Assembly: GCF_000311985.1 (NCBI RefSeq)
Contig: NZ_HE978585.1
Coordinates: 1,329,950 to 1,393,949 of the forward strand
Length of the DNA: 64,000 nucleotides
DNA from: Kallipyga massiliensis ph2
Lineage (GTDB): Bacteria > Bacillota > Clostridia > Tissierellales > Peptoniphilaceae
Direction of reading: 5' to 3'
Of the stretch, positions 48,238 to 57,759 are shown one piece after another. Every line of letters begins with the position of its first letter. The stretch's first letter is position 1. The notes under the pieces are model-generated. The model saw only the letters and a list, made by a program, of their open reading frames with translations. It was not told the DNA's origin and did not search any database. The position numbers were made by a program, and so were the translations under genes.

Positions 48238-49719
48238 TTATTTGGGATGGTTACCGATCATTTTGGGATAATCCTTGTACATCCAGTTGACATCCAGGTT
48301 ATATTTGTAACCCGGCACCCGTCCCCGACTTTCAAACTGCCAGATCTGGTAGGACCGGTTGTAGTTGGGGCGTTGAATTTTCACGCTCTTCCCGTCCCTA
48401 GTCCGACCATAGTGGGCCACCCAGGTTTCATAGTCCTGAAGTTCCTCCATATTGAGATGGTGGTTGAGCCAAGAAGAAGAAGCGTAGACCCCAACCACAT
48501 AGCCTCGGTTGGCCAGGGTTTCTAAAAAGCCCTTTCCTGCCTGGGTCAATTGGTCTCTAGGGATTTTTCTCTGCTTGTACTCATCTTCCGTATCCCAGTA
48601 AACCGGAAGCTGGAGCTTGCGATTGCCCAGAATTTCCATCGTTTTAATCGCTTCCTGGACCCCTTCATCATAGGTTACGGCTGTGGAAAAATAATAGCAA
48701 CCGACCGGAATCCCCCTCTTTCGAAACTCCTTATAATGAGTGGCAAAAGTGGGATCTTCATTGGGGGCAAGGACCTCCCGGTTCTGCCAGGAGTGGGCTA
48801 CCCGGAGGATGACCCCTGTAATATTTTGGCACAAAAGATCATAGTCGATATCTGCAGGCCTCTGGTATTTGGAAATATCGATAACAAGCATACCCCCATC
48901 ATCATTATATTTAGGGATAAGCTCCAATTCCCCTTGATTATTGGTGTCTTGTCCTGAGGAGATATGCTCATCCTTGGAAACCGTGAAATCGCTGTCGATA
49001 ATATAGGTCGTCCCCCCCCGAGTTAGGGTCCGGGCTTCTCGAATCATGGCATTACCGTTCTCTCCGTCAAAATAATAGGACTTTCCGTTAACATTGACGA
49101 TTCCGGACAGGCTGTAGGCCTGGGGGCCAAAGTAATAGGTTTTGCCCTCGACTTCCAGAAGTGTATTGGTATAAAGATTTCCATTGGGATCGGCAAAGTA
49201 GGACTTTCCTCCCAACATAACCCAAGCATTTTTAGCCAGACGTGTCCTGGACCCTTCCTGGTATGTATAAGCATTGTCCTTTTTGACTACCTGACCCTTA
49301 GGATTTTTGTATTCCTCACGCTTGGTGTTGACTCTTCCCGGCTCTCGAGACCTTTCCAGGGACCATGCCGAGGAAAGCTGGCCGGACTTCTTCGTTGAGA
49401 AAGACCGGATGGCTTGGGGATTGGTGGGATGGAGGGGGTTGGGCTTGTTTTTTGTCTCCTCCGTTTTTTCTCCAGATTTCCCACTATCTTTCTTTTGTGG
49501 ACTTGACTGGGCCTCCGGATTGACTGAATCGGTAATGTCCATATCCTCTCCGGATTCCAGGTCACTTTCTTGTGAATCGTCTAGGAGCAAGGTCTGATAA
49601 ATTCCCTGTGATGAGCCTTCCCCATCTCCATCCGAAGCTCGGACGGTAGAAAAAGGTGAACTGAGGAGGACAAGCAAGGCAAGACCCCCTGTCGCAAAAC
49701 GTGTCAAATTTTTATTCAT
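48238..49719 (-). CDS. secreted GH25 lysozyme with cell-wall-binding repeats
   Basis: A 493-aa protein: signal peptide (residues 1-28), an acidic Ser/Glu/Lys-rich linker, four to five aromatic repeats of the YYF-x-x-x-G kind (GKSYFADPNGNLYTNTL, GKTYYFGPQA, GKSYYFDGENG) at about residues 155-245, then a GH25 muramidase domain (GGMLVIDISKYQRPADIDYD; LPVYWDTEDE; GVYASSSWLNHHL) to the end. It should cleave peptidoglycan outside the cell. It is monocistronic. Confidence 0.92.
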   Translation of the reverse strand: MNKNLTRFATGGLALLVLLSSPFSTVRASDGDGEGSSQGIYQTLLLDDSQESDLESGEDMDITDSVNPEAQSSPQKKDSGKSGEKTEETKNKPNPLHPTNPQAIRSFSTKKSGQLSSAWSLERSREPGRVNTKREEYKNPKGQVVKKDNAYTYQEGSRTRLAKNAWVMLGGKSYFADPNGNLYTNTLLEVEGKTYYFGPQAYSLSGIVNVNGKSYYFDGENGNAMIREARTLTRGGTTYIIDSDFTVSKDEHISSGQDTNNQGELELIPKYNDDGGMLVIDISKYQRPADIDYDLLCQNITGVILRVAHSWQNREVLAPNEDPTFATHYKEFRKRGIPVGCYYFSTAVTYDEGVQEAIKTMEILGNRKLQLPVYWDTEDEYKQRKIPRDQLTQAGKGFLETLANRGYVVGVYASSSWLNHHLNMEELQDYETWVAHYGRTRDGKSVKIQRPNYNRSYQIWQFESRGRVPGYKYNLDVNWMYKDYPKMIGNHPK

Positions 49720-49954
49720 GGCACCTTCCTTTTATCTATGCATGATCGCCTGCTCAAACAGCAGTAGGGATCTTTAATATACCGTTTAAAGAACGATTAA
49801 ATATAAAGGCTCTTCAAAAGGTTACAAGACGTTTACAGAAATATTATAGCAATCGGAAAAGACTTTCACAAGTTCTTCATGAAGAAGTAGTATAGAATAG
49901 GTAAAGAAGCTTGATCCATTGATTGTCTCAAGCCATTTTTCTAAAGGAGTTTCC

Positions 49955-50758
49955 ATGATGACGAAAATTATCAATCTTTTCATAAAACCCAGCCCGCCCG
50001 CTCTCGCCATCCGGGACCACATTGTCAATTACTTAGTTCCCCAAGGATTTCGCATCAGTCCTGTCTACCTGGACCATGCCGACTATAACCTCGTCATTGG
50101 TGGAGATGGAACCTTCCTTCATGCCGTCCATAAGTCCCAGTTTTCCACCATTCCCTTCTGTGGGATCAATACAGGAACTTTGGGATTTTTCCAGGAATCC
50201 GACCTGGATAGCTTAGATAAAAACCTGAAGAAGCTGGTCGAGGGCGACTATCATATGGATGAACTCCTCCTTGTAGAAGCTGAGGTGGAGACCTCTTCCT
50301 GGACCTACCGACGTTGGTGTGTCAACGAATTCTCCGTCCAGTCGCCCAAGAGGAAGACGGTCCATTTTAGCCTATCCGTTGACCAGGTTCCCCTCCTCCA
50401 CCTGGCCGGGGATGGCCTGATCGTCTCCACCCCCTCCGGATCCACAGCTTACAACTTATCCGCGGGAGGGGCCATTCTCTACCAAACGCTCAAAGGATAC
50501 CAGATCACCCCCTTAAACCAGCTTCGGTCTAAGACCTACGAGGCCCTCCCCTCCTCTATCGTCCTCCCTTCATCGGCAGAAACAGAGGTTTCCTTTCCCC
50601 CGGATGAAAAGGACAAGGCCCTCCTGGTTACGGACGGGGTGGAAGAACACTTCCTTGGATTAAAAAAAATCACCTTCCGGCAAACCGGTAAAAAGATCCA
50701 CCGGATTCTCTTTAATTCCAATTGGTATTGGTACAACCTAAAAGACAAATTGATATAG
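49955..50758 (+). CDS. nadK: NAD kinase
   Basis: A 267-aa enzyme making NADP from NAD. Motifs: VIGGDGTFLH (about residue 50), GINTGTLGFF and GDGLIVSTPSGSTAYNLSAGG. I chose the ATG at 49955 behind AAAGGAGTTTCC; an upstream in-frame start at 49919 lacks a site. It is a single plus-strand gene with its own terminator. Confidence 0.95.
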   Translation: MMTKIINLFIKPSPPALAIRDHIVNYLVPQGFRISPVYLDHADYNLVIGGDGTFLHAVHKSQFSTIPFCGINTGTLGFFQESDLDSLDKNLKKLVEGDYHMDELLLVEAEVETSSWTYRRWCVNEFSVQSPKRKTVHFSLSVDQVPLLHLAGDGLIVSTPSGSTAYNLSAGGAILYQTLKGYQITPLNQLRSKTYEALPSSIVLPSSAETEVSFPPDEKDKALLVTDGVEEHFLGLKKITFRQTGKKIHRILFNSNWYWYNLKDKLI

Positions 50759-50774
50759 TCCTGAAAGAAAAGAA

Positions 50775-50811
50775 TGGGTCCGGGAAACTCCCCCGGACCC
50801 GTTTTTTTTTA
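50775..50811 (+). terminator. terminator of nadK
   Basis: GGGTCCGGG pairs with CCCGGACCC, followed by G and a ten-T run. Confidence 0.9.
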
Positions 50812-50826
50812 ATGTAATAAATGGAC

Positions 50827-52218
50827 TTATTGGCGGGAAAACCAATAATTAAGCATGGATAGAACTAAAGGTTGAGCGGCCTGGTAGCCCATACGCCCAT
50901 CATCTTCAAGGACCAGACAAATGGCAATGGAGGGCTTGTCCATGGGGGCAAAGGCGCAGTAAAGGGCATTGGTGGATCCACCGGCAATCTGTGCCGTACC
51001 GGACTTCCCGGCCATGGGAACGGAAACCTGGTCCTGGGCCCCATTAGCTTGAGCCGTATCGTGGAGATAGTCCGCCACCATCCGGGCATGGTCCTTATCG
51101 ATGTTCTGGAGAACCTTGCTTGTTGAATCCCGAAGAATCCCCCCATTGGGCGAGATGATGGACTTGACGAGTGTCGGTGTCATCATAACTCCCTCATTGG
51201 CAATGGCCCCATAAGCCATGGCCAGGTGGAGGGGTGATAGGGTGATTTCCCCCTGGCCAAAGGAGTTGGCGGCAAGAAGAGTGGGGTCCATTCCGCTTTT
51301 AAAAGGCGCCCTTGAAGAAGTGACCTTCAAGTCAAAAGGAATTTCCTTGTTGAAATTAAAGTTGTCAAAAACTCGACCAAATGCCTCCGGCCCCGCCTTC
51401 TGGGAAAGATCGGCAAAGTAGGTGTTGGAAGAGTGAATCAGAGCCTCCCGTAGGCCAATTTCTCCATACGCCTTTCCCTGGTAATTTTCAATGGCATACC
51501 CGGAGACAACGGTCTTCCCCTTGTCCTCATAGCTTTCCGCCTTTCCGGCATCCAGAAGGGCCATGGCAGAAACTGCCTTCAAAACTGAACCCGGGGTGTA
51601 GCGACCGTTGATGGCCCGGTTAACCAGGACATCTCCCTCGGTCTCCAGGAGGTCATTCCATGAGGAATCCACCTTGTTGGGGTCAAAAGAGGGGACAGAA
51701 ACCATAGACAAAACTTCACCCGTCTGGGGATTGATGGCTACGGCTGCTCCCTTCTTCCCCTTGAGAAGCTTGTAGGTATAGGCCTGGAGGTCATGGTCAA
51801 TGGTCAGCTGAACATCATTCCCCACCCCCTCATTCAGAACCTTCCCCCGGAGTTCAGCGATAGGGTTATCCTGTCCTAAATTGAGCAAATTCCCGTTTAA
51901 GGCCTTTTCCAGTCCCGACTTTCCATAGGTGTCGGAATTGTAGCCGATCAGGTGGGCATAAAGAGCGGGATACTTGGAATATCGGGTATAGGTCCCATCT
52001 TCCTCCTTGACCCGGTCCACCAGAACCTGGCTATTTCGATCCAGGAACTTTCCCCGTCCGAACTGGGATTCATCAACCCAGTTTCTGGGGTTGAGGTTGT
52101 GGGCCCGGAGGGCCGGCGCCTTTATGACTTCAAAATAGGTCAGGTAGAGGGCCAAGCCCAAAAAGGCCACCATCAAGATGGAAAAAAGGACCAGCATCCG
52201 GTTTCTAGACCGCTTCAT
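50827..52218 (-). CDS. class B penicillin-binding protein (PbpA/FtsI-type transpeptidase)
   Basis: A 463-aa membrane-anchored transpeptidase: N-terminal TM (residues 9-27), dimerisation region, and the transpeptidase domain with SxxK (TPGSVLKA, Ser about 208), SxN (HSSNTYF) and KSGTAQIAG. It lacks PASTA repeats. It is the last gene of a FHA-FtsW/RodA-PBP operon and overlaps the ftsW-like gene by 14 bases. Each SEDS glycosyltransferase works with such a partner PBP. Confidence 0.94.
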   Translation of the reverse strand: MKRSRNRMLVLFSILMVAFLGLALYLTYFEVIKAPALRAHNLNPRNWVDESQFGRGKFLDRNSQVLVDRVKEEDGTYTRYSKYPALYAHLIGYNSDTYGKSGLEKALNGNLLNLGQDNPIAELRGKVLNEGVGNDVQLTIDHDLQAYTYKLLKGKKGAAVAINPQTGEVLSMVSVPSFDPNKVDSSWNDLLETEGDVLVNRAINGRYTPGSVLKAVSAMALLDAGKAESYEDKGKTVVSGYAIENYQGKAYGEIGLREALIHSSNTYFADLSQKAGPEAFGRVFDNFNFNKEIPFDLKVTSSRAPFKSGMDPTLLAANSFGQGEITLSPLHLAMAYGAIANEGVMMTPTLVKSIISPNGGILRDSTSKVLQNIDKDHARMVADYLHDTAQANGAQDQVSVPMAGKSGTAQIAGGSTNALYCAFAPMDKPSIAICLVLEDDGRMGYQAAQPLVLSMLNYWFSRQ

Positions 52219-53491
52219 ATGAGGCCTCCATTCCCATCAAATCCTCTGAAGCGACCTGGAGGGCAGCTAAGAGGGCAAAGGAGGACACCAGGGACGATCC
52301 CCCATAGGTGAGGAAGGGGATGGTAATTCCTGTCAAGGGGATCAGCTTCATGGTGCCGGCAAACATGATAAAGGCTTGGGCGGCAAAGATGACCACCACG
52401 CAAAGGGCCAGGGCCGAGTAAAAATCCCTCTCCTGGTTCATAGCGGTTTTAAAGCCCCGGTAAAGGAGGATGACAAAAAGAAGGATGAGGCAGATTCCCA
52501 TCATGGACCCGAACTCCTCGACAACAGAAGCAAAAATAAAGTCGGAATGTCCCAGGGGGACCCGCCCGGGTTGACCCAGTCCTACCCCGGTCCCAAAGAA
52601 GGATCCGGCAGCCAGGGCAAAAGCTGCTTGGATGACCTGGTAGCCCTTATTGTTATAATCCGCCCAAGGATCCCGCCAAATGGCGAATCGGTCCTGGATA
52701 TAGGGGAAGATCCGATAGGCCACATAGAGGCCGGCCACAGCCAGAACCAGGTTCATGAAAGGGATCCAGGAATTCTTCTCATAAGCCAGCTGGGCGACTA
52801 AAAGGACGGCAAAAAAGACCACGGCCGTGCCTAGTTCTTTTTGGAGGAAGAAAAGGCCGATTAAAAGGAAAGTGGCCAGGGTCAAGGAAAGTTTTCTTAG
52901 AAGGGAAGTTTGGAACTCATCATAGCGTTTAAACCAGGAGGCGACAAAAAAGGCAAAGGGGATTTTGGCAAATTCCGAAGGTTGGACCTGGATCCCTCCG
53001 ATGGTAATCCAGTTCTTGGCTCCATGTAAAAACTCCCCCAAGACCAAGGTGAGGACAAAGAGCAAGAGGGTCACTCCATAGTAAAAAATGATCTTTCCCT
53101 CCCAAAAGCGCTGGCCTACTTTCAAAATAAAATAGACCGAAAAATAGGCGATGAGGGCCATGAGGTAGGTGACCATCTGCTTGACCCCTAGGTCCGGCCG
53201 GATTCGATAAATCATAATAATGCCGATGGAAAAAATCATATTGACAATCATCAGCGGGTAGGGATCCCCGGTGGAAACCTTCTGGATGATGATAATGGAA
53301 ATCGAGGAAGTCAGGATTAAACCTCCGGCGAAAAAGAGGGAGTCCACGGACAGGTCTTGGATATGAAAGAGAAAGGCCAGAGCCAGGGCCAGGACCTGGA
53401 ATGTGATTAAAAGACCCAGTATCCCCTTGTGGTGACTCTGTACCGGCCGGTTGTCTTCATGCTTTTCCTCCCAAAGATGTAATTTATTCAT
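52205..53491 (-). CDS. SEDS glycosyltransferase (FtsW/RodA family)
   Basis: A 428-aa polytopic protein with about ten membrane segments. SEDS hallmarks are AKNWITIGGIQVQPSEFAKI, FLQKELGTAVVFF, GHSDFIFASVVEEFG and GITIPFLTYGGSSLVSSF. I chose the ATG at 53491 behind GGAGGGTAGTGACC; it overlaps the FHA stop. FtsW versus RodA cannot be decided from the sequence; the FHA partner is common in Clostridia and Actinobacteria. Confidence 0.94.
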   Translation of the reverse strand: MNKLHLWEEKHEDNRPVQSHHKGILGLLITFQVLALALAFLFHIQDLSVDSLFFAGGLILTSSISIIIIQKVSTGDPYPLMIVNMIFSIGIIMIYRIRPDLGVKQMVTYLMALIAYFSVYFILKVGQRFWEGKIIFYYGVTLLLFVLTLVLGEFLHGAKNWITIGGIQVQPSEFAKIPFAFFVASWFKRYDEFQTSLLRKLSLTLATFLLIGLFFLQKELGTAVVFFAVLLVAQLAYEKNSWIPFMNLVLAVAGLYVAYRIFPYIQDRFAIWRDPWADYNNKGYQVIQAAFALAAGSFFGTGVGLGQPGRVPLGHSDFIFASVVEEFGSMMGICLILLFVILLYRGFKTAMNQERDFYSALALCVVVIFAAQAFIMFAGTMKLIPLTGITIPFLTYGGSSLVSSFALLAALQVASEDLMGMEASYEAV

Positions 53492-53987
53492 GGTCACTAC
53501 CCTCCATGAACATAAAGTCCAACTGGCCCAGGCGGATAATGTCCCGGTCTTGTAAAGGCATGGGTTGGTCAACCACCTGACCGTTGACCAGGGTGGGGTT
53601 GGTGGCCCCAAGGTCATCAATCAAAAAGTTATGACCTTCTTGGATAAAAACAGCCTGGTGTTTGGAGATGGTTCGGTCCTTGAGGATGACGTTGTTATCA
53701 TCCGCCCGTCCGATCCGGGTATTATCCGTCAAATAATACTCATCTCGGACCGGAAAATTCACCATAGCCGGGTCCCCAAGGAAGCGGAGGTAGGGGTTGT
53801 CTGACTCCGGTTTGGTATAGGATGATCGAATATCCATGGAAATCATCTTCACAATCCGGGCGATGAAGGCCAAAACGATGATGACAAAGACGAACTTGAT
53901 GACCGTGGATAAAATGATATAAAGGTTGATTTCTCCAAAGAGGTTCTTAAAAAAGACTTGCTCCAGCAAGTCGAAAACTTTATCCAT
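53484..53987 (-). CDS. membrane-anchored FHA domain protein
   Basis: A 167-aa protein with one TM segment (about residues 23-45) and a C-terminal FHA domain (TRIGRADDNNVILKDRTISK, HNFLIDDLGATNPTLVNG). FHA domains bind phosphothreonine, so this may link Ser/Thr kinase signals to the cell-wall enzymes encoded downstream. It is the first gene of the operon. Confidence 0.9.
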   Translation of the reverse strand: MDKVFDLLEQVFFKNLFGEINLYIILSTVIKFVFVIIVLAFIARIVKMISMDIRSSYTKPESDNPYLRFLGDPAMVNFPVRDEYYLTDNTRIGRADDNNVILKDRTISKHQAVFIQEGHNFLIDDLGATNPTLVNGQVVDQPMPLQDRDIIRLGQLDFMFMEGSDHE

Positions 53988-54044
53988 AAATCCTCCTCTC
54001 TTTTAGGCCAATTATAGCATAGGCTGTGTGGAGAAATTTTGACT

Positions 54045-54072
54045 AAAAAAGGCCCTGCCGAAAGGCAGGGCC
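54045..54072 (-). terminator. terminator of the glycogen operon
   Basis: GGCCCTGCC pairs with GGCAGGGCC around TTTC and is followed by six T on the minus strand, just after the phosphoglucomutase stop. Confidence 0.88.
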
Positions 54073-54086
54073 CATCAAGAAAGTCT

Positions 54087-55781
54087 TTATTGGACAGAGG
54101 CGAAGACATCATCCGTGGCATTCTCAAAAGCCGTCAGCTTTCTTTCCGAATCCTCCAGGTCCTCCCCTACTGAGTACATATAGACCTTGATTTTGGGCTC
54201 TGTTCCGGAAGGACGGATGGCATACCAGGACCCGTCATCATAGAAATAGCGGAGGACGTTGGACTTGGGCAAGCCTGTGTCATCCCTTTCGTAGTCAATG
54301 ACTTCATCCAGGGTCATATCGGCGATCTTCTCCAAGGGATTGGCCCGGAATTCTTCCATGATCCGGTTGATTTTTTCTTTCCCATCAATGCCTTCCAGGA
54401 CGGTGGATTTGAGCCGGTTATTGTAGTAGCCATATTCCTCATAGAGCTCATCCAAGACATCGAGCAGACTCTTGCCCTGGGCCCGGTAGAAGGCGGCCAT
54501 CTCCGCAATCATCATGGCTGAAGAGACGGCATCCTTATCCCGGACAAATTTGCTGGGATTGTAGCCAATGGATTCTTCAAATCCATACAAGTATTCAAAT
54601 TCTCCGGTCTCATCCCATTCATTGACAGGAGCGGCTATATTTTTAAAGCCGGTGAGGACTTCAAAGCACTCCACCCCATAATCCTCAGCAATGGCCGCCA
54701 GGAGGTCTCCGGTAACAATGGACTTGAGCACCGCCCCGTTTTCCGGCAGGGTCCCCTTGGCCTGGCGTTCAGAAATAATGTAGTAGCCAATCAGGGCCCC
54801 TACCTTATTCCCATCAAAGAAGACAAAGTCCCCTTCCGAATTTCGGACTTCCAAGGCGCACCGGTCGGAGTCCGGATCGGTGGCAAAGAGGAGGTCGGCC
54901 CCCACTTCCTTGCCCAGCTTCTCTGAAAGGGCAAAGGCCTTGGGATCCTCAGGGTTTGGATAGCCGATGGTGGTAAAGTCGGGATCGGGATTTTCCTGTT
55001 CCTTGACGATGTGGATATTGTCAAATCCTCTTTCCCTAAAGATCCGACGGACCAGTTTATTTCCGGCTCCATTAAGGGGGGAGTAGACAATTTTAATATT
55101 TTTATCAATGGATTGGTCGTGGATGGGTAATTCCAGGATGTCCTGGATATAGTCTTCGATCAGGTCCTGGGCAATCTCCTCGATCAGCCCCTGCTCCTTG
55201 CCCTCTTCGTAGGCTAGGCGCTTGATATCTCCATAGGAAATCACCAGTCCGATTTCCGATTCAATGGCCTTAGCCCAGTCATCAAGGATCTGGGATCCCT
55301 CATCGTTATAGACTTTATAGCCATTGTATTCCTTGGGATTATGGGAGGCCGTCACCATAATGCCGGCAAAGGAATCTGTCTTTCGGACCGTATAAGAAAG
55401 GAGGGGGGTCGGCTGGCATTCGGTATGAATATAAACATGAATGCCATGGGCCGCTAAAATCTCTGCGGACAGAATGGAAAACTCCTTGGAAAAGTGACGG
55501 ACATCATAAGCAATGGAAACGCCCCTGTCCTTGGCATCCTGTCCCTGGCTCTCGATAAAGCGGGCTAGACCCTCGCAGGCAGCCCCAACAGTATACATGT
55601 TCATCCGGTTGGTCCCTGCACCCAGCTTTCCCCGGAGGCCTGCAGTTCCGAAGGCAAGGGGCGTATAGAAGCGGTCCTTGATTTCCTCCTCATTTCCTTC
55701 CAAAGCCCTGAGTTCCTCCTTAGAAGCCTCATCAATCGACGGATCCTCTAACCAGGCCCGGTAGATATTTTTATAGTCCAT
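54087..55781 (-). CDS. pgcA: alpha-phosphoglucomutase/phosphomannomutase
   Basis: A 564-aa enzyme of the PgcA group. The active-site serine loop is GIMVTASHNPKEYNGYK, metal loop FATDPDSDRCALEV, sugar loop GFEESIGY and phosphate-binding loop AIRPSGTEPKIKVY. It interconverts glucose 6- and 1-phosphate and supplies the substrate of GlgC/D. It overlaps the pullulanase gene by 11 bases, closing the glycogen operon. Confidence 0.95.
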   Translation of the reverse strand: MDYKNIYRAWLEDPSIDEASKEELRALEGNEEEIKDRFYTPLAFGTAGLRGKLGAGTNRMNMYTVGAACEGLARFIESQGQDAKDRGVSIAYDVRHFSKEFSILSAEILAAHGIHVYIHTECQPTPLLSYTVRKTDSFAGIMVTASHNPKEYNGYKVYNDEGSQILDDWAKAIESEIGLVISYGDIKRLAYEEGKEQGLIEEIAQDLIEDYIQDILELPIHDQSIDKNIKIVYSPLNGAGNKLVRRIFRERGFDNIHIVKEQENPDPDFTTIGYPNPEDPKAFALSEKLGKEVGADLLFATDPDSDRCALEVRNSEGDFVFFDGNKVGALIGYYIISERQAKGTLPENGAVLKSIVTGDLLAAIAEDYGVECFEVLTGFKNIAAPVNEWDETGEFEYLYGFEESIGYNPSKFVRDKDAVSSAMMIAEMAAFYRAQGKSLLDVLDELYEEYGYYNNRLKSTVLEGIDGKEKINRIMEEFRANPLEKIADMTLDEVIDYERDDTGLPKSNVLRYFYDDGSWYAIRPSGTEPKIKVYMYSVGEDLEDSERKLTAFENATDDVFASVQ

Positions 55782-57759
55782 AAGATCCTCCTTTTGTAAT
55801 GGAAAAAATAGTGGTGGATAGGGGTTGAAGATGGATAAAGGGCAGGTCTGACTCCCCTCCTTCTATCCGGTTGCACGCCACCCTACCCTTGGGGTCGAAA
55901 ATTTTTTGGATGGAGAGCTGGTAGGCCTTTAGGGCCCGGAAGAGGCCGGAAGTGGGCATAACCCCACCTTTCCATCCATTGTGGTGGACGACCAGGAGGT
56001 AGTCCCGGTGATTTCCTTCATCAACCTGGTAAACCAGGCTGATCATATTATCGTTTTGGGGGTCAATGACCCGAACCCTATCCCGAACTGACCGACCGCT
56101 GGCCAAACGAAAGACCGGAAAGTCCTTGCGGATTTGAATTAAATCACGGACATAGTGATAAAGAGACCGGCGCTTGAGCTTGAGGGTCCAATTCACTGCG
56201 TTAATCGAATAAGGGGCATTATAGGAATTGGGACTCATTGCCTTGGACCGGCGAAATTCATTGCCGGCATGGAAAAAAGGAATTCCTTGGGCAGTGAGAA
56301 GAAGGCCGAAAGCCAGCCGGGTCATGGGGTCATTTAAGTCTCCATCCGGGTTGGTCAAAGAAAGTTTATCCTCCAGAATCAGGTTGTCATGGGCATTGAA
56401 GTAGTTAATGGATTCAATGGGGTCCCGGACTCCCCCATCTATGGAGTCGGTCCGGATGGAGCCTAGGAGTCCGTTGGTCAGGACTTCCCTGTTTCCGACA
56501 GCACCCTGAATAAAACCCTTGCCCGAGCCATCATTGTCTCCCTTGACCATCTGGCGGAAAACCTCATTGAAGAGGGCAAAGCCCTTCCCTACCTGACCGG
56601 ACCAACGAACCTGGTCTTTGAAATCCAGGCCGGAAGGCCCACCTGTCCAGGGTTCTCCATAAACCAGTATATTGGGATTAACCTCCCGGAGACGGGCAAG
56701 GGCAAGATCAATGGTTTCCCGGTCTGTTAGGGCCATGAGGTCAAAGCGGAATCCATCCACCTTGTATTCCTTCTGCCAGAAAAGAAGGGAGTCGATGATC
56801 AGTTTTCGAACCATGGTTCTTTCAGAAGCCAGCTCATTGCCCACGCCAGACCCGTTGGTGAAAAGGCCATGGCTGGACCGGTAATAGTAGCCCGGTGCCA
56901 GAATGTTAAGGTTGGAATCGTAGGACTTCCAGGTGTGGTTATAGACCACATCCATAATCACCCCGATACCCGCCTCATGAAGAGCCTGGATCATGGCCTT
57001 GCAGTCCCGGATCCGGGACTTGGGATCGTCCGGGCAGCTGGCATAGGACCCCTCCGGCACATTGTAGAGCTCCGGATCATAGCCCCAATTATAGTTATCC
57101 TCCCGGCCAAAGGCTTCCGGATCCTCATCTGCTGAGATGAAGTCATTGATGGGCATAAGGTGGACATGGGTGATCCCCAACTTCTTCAGGTGGTCCAGGC
57201 CGGTGGAAGTAAAGTGGTACTTCCTTCCCTCCTCCACCATCCCCAAAAATTTTCCGGCACACTTGACCCCGGAGGTCCGGTCAAAGGTAAAATCCCCCAC
57301 ATGGACTTCGTAGATAATGGCTTGGTCTGGAGGGGTGTCAACAAAAGAAGAAGAGGAAAAGCCCGGCGGGTTGGTCTCTTCCATATTGACAATGGCTGTG
57401 CAACGGGAATTGAGGGAGGCCGACAGAGAATAGGGGTCGGTCACTTCCTGGTCCCCAACCCGGTAGGTGTAGTAGAAGCCGTCCAGGTCCCGGTCAACCC
57501 GGGCTTGGAAGATTCCTCCTGCCTTATCCATAGGTAGGCAAAAGCCCTCCCGATCCTCCCTATTCCGGTAGAGATGGAGGAGGACTTCCTCCCGTTGAGG
57601 AGCCCATACCCGGAAGATGGACCGATCCTTTCGGTAGTCCAAGCCCAGGCTTTGAGTCCGGGCCTCTTCCTCCAGCCTGTCTAGCCGTCCTCTTTCATTG
57701 ATTATGTCCTCCCTGGGGAGGGTCTGATTGGTCCAAGAAATTTTACCAGAGCGATTCAT
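55771..57759 (-). CDS. pulA: type I pullulanase (intracellular debranching enzyme)
   Basis: A 662-aa GH13 enzyme: N-terminal CBM48-like domain (SIFRVWAPQREEVLLHLY), the type I pullulanase motif YNWGYDP, and GH13 regions DVVYNHT, DGFRFDLMAL (nucleophile Asp), YGEPW (acid/base Glu) and NYFNAHDN. No signal peptide, so it acts on glycogen inside the cell. It is encoded between glgA and the phosphoglucomutase gene, overlapping both. It probably trims branches during turnover. Confidence 0.95.
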   Translation of the reverse strand: MNRSGKISWTNQTLPREDIINERGRLDRLEEEARTQSLGLDYRKDRSIFRVWAPQREEVLLHLYRNREDREGFCLPMDKAGGIFQARVDRDLDGFYYTYRVGDQEVTDPYSLSASLNSRCTAIVNMEETNPPGFSSSSFVDTPPDQAIIYEVHVGDFTFDRTSGVKCAGKFLGMVEEGRKYHFTSTGLDHLKKLGITHVHLMPINDFISADEDPEAFGREDNYNWGYDPELYNVPEGSYASCPDDPKSRIRDCKAMIQALHEAGIGVIMDVVYNHTWKSYDSNLNILAPGYYYRSSHGLFTNGSGVGNELASERTMVRKLIIDSLLFWQKEYKVDGFRFDLMALTDRETIDLALARLREVNPNILVYGEPWTGGPSGLDFKDQVRWSGQVGKGFALFNEVFRQMVKGDNDGSGKGFIQGAVGNREVLTNGLLGSIRTDSIDGGVRDPIESINYFNAHDNLILEDKLSLTNPDGDLNDPMTRLAFGLLLTAQGIPFFHAGNEFRRSKAMSPNSYNAPYSINAVNWTLKLKRRSLYHYVRDLIQIRKDFPVFRLASGRSVRDRVRVIDPQNDNMISLVYQVDEGNHRDYLLVVHHNGWKGGVMPTSGLFRALKAYQLSIQKIFDPKGRVACNRIEGGESDLPFIHLQPLSTTIFSITKGGSYGL

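Noticed and set aside
32600-57400. Numerous opposite-strand open frames in the GC-richer half
   Set aside because: They shadow well-supported housekeeping genes (lysS, ptsI, pulA, znuA and others) and lack ribosome-binding sites.
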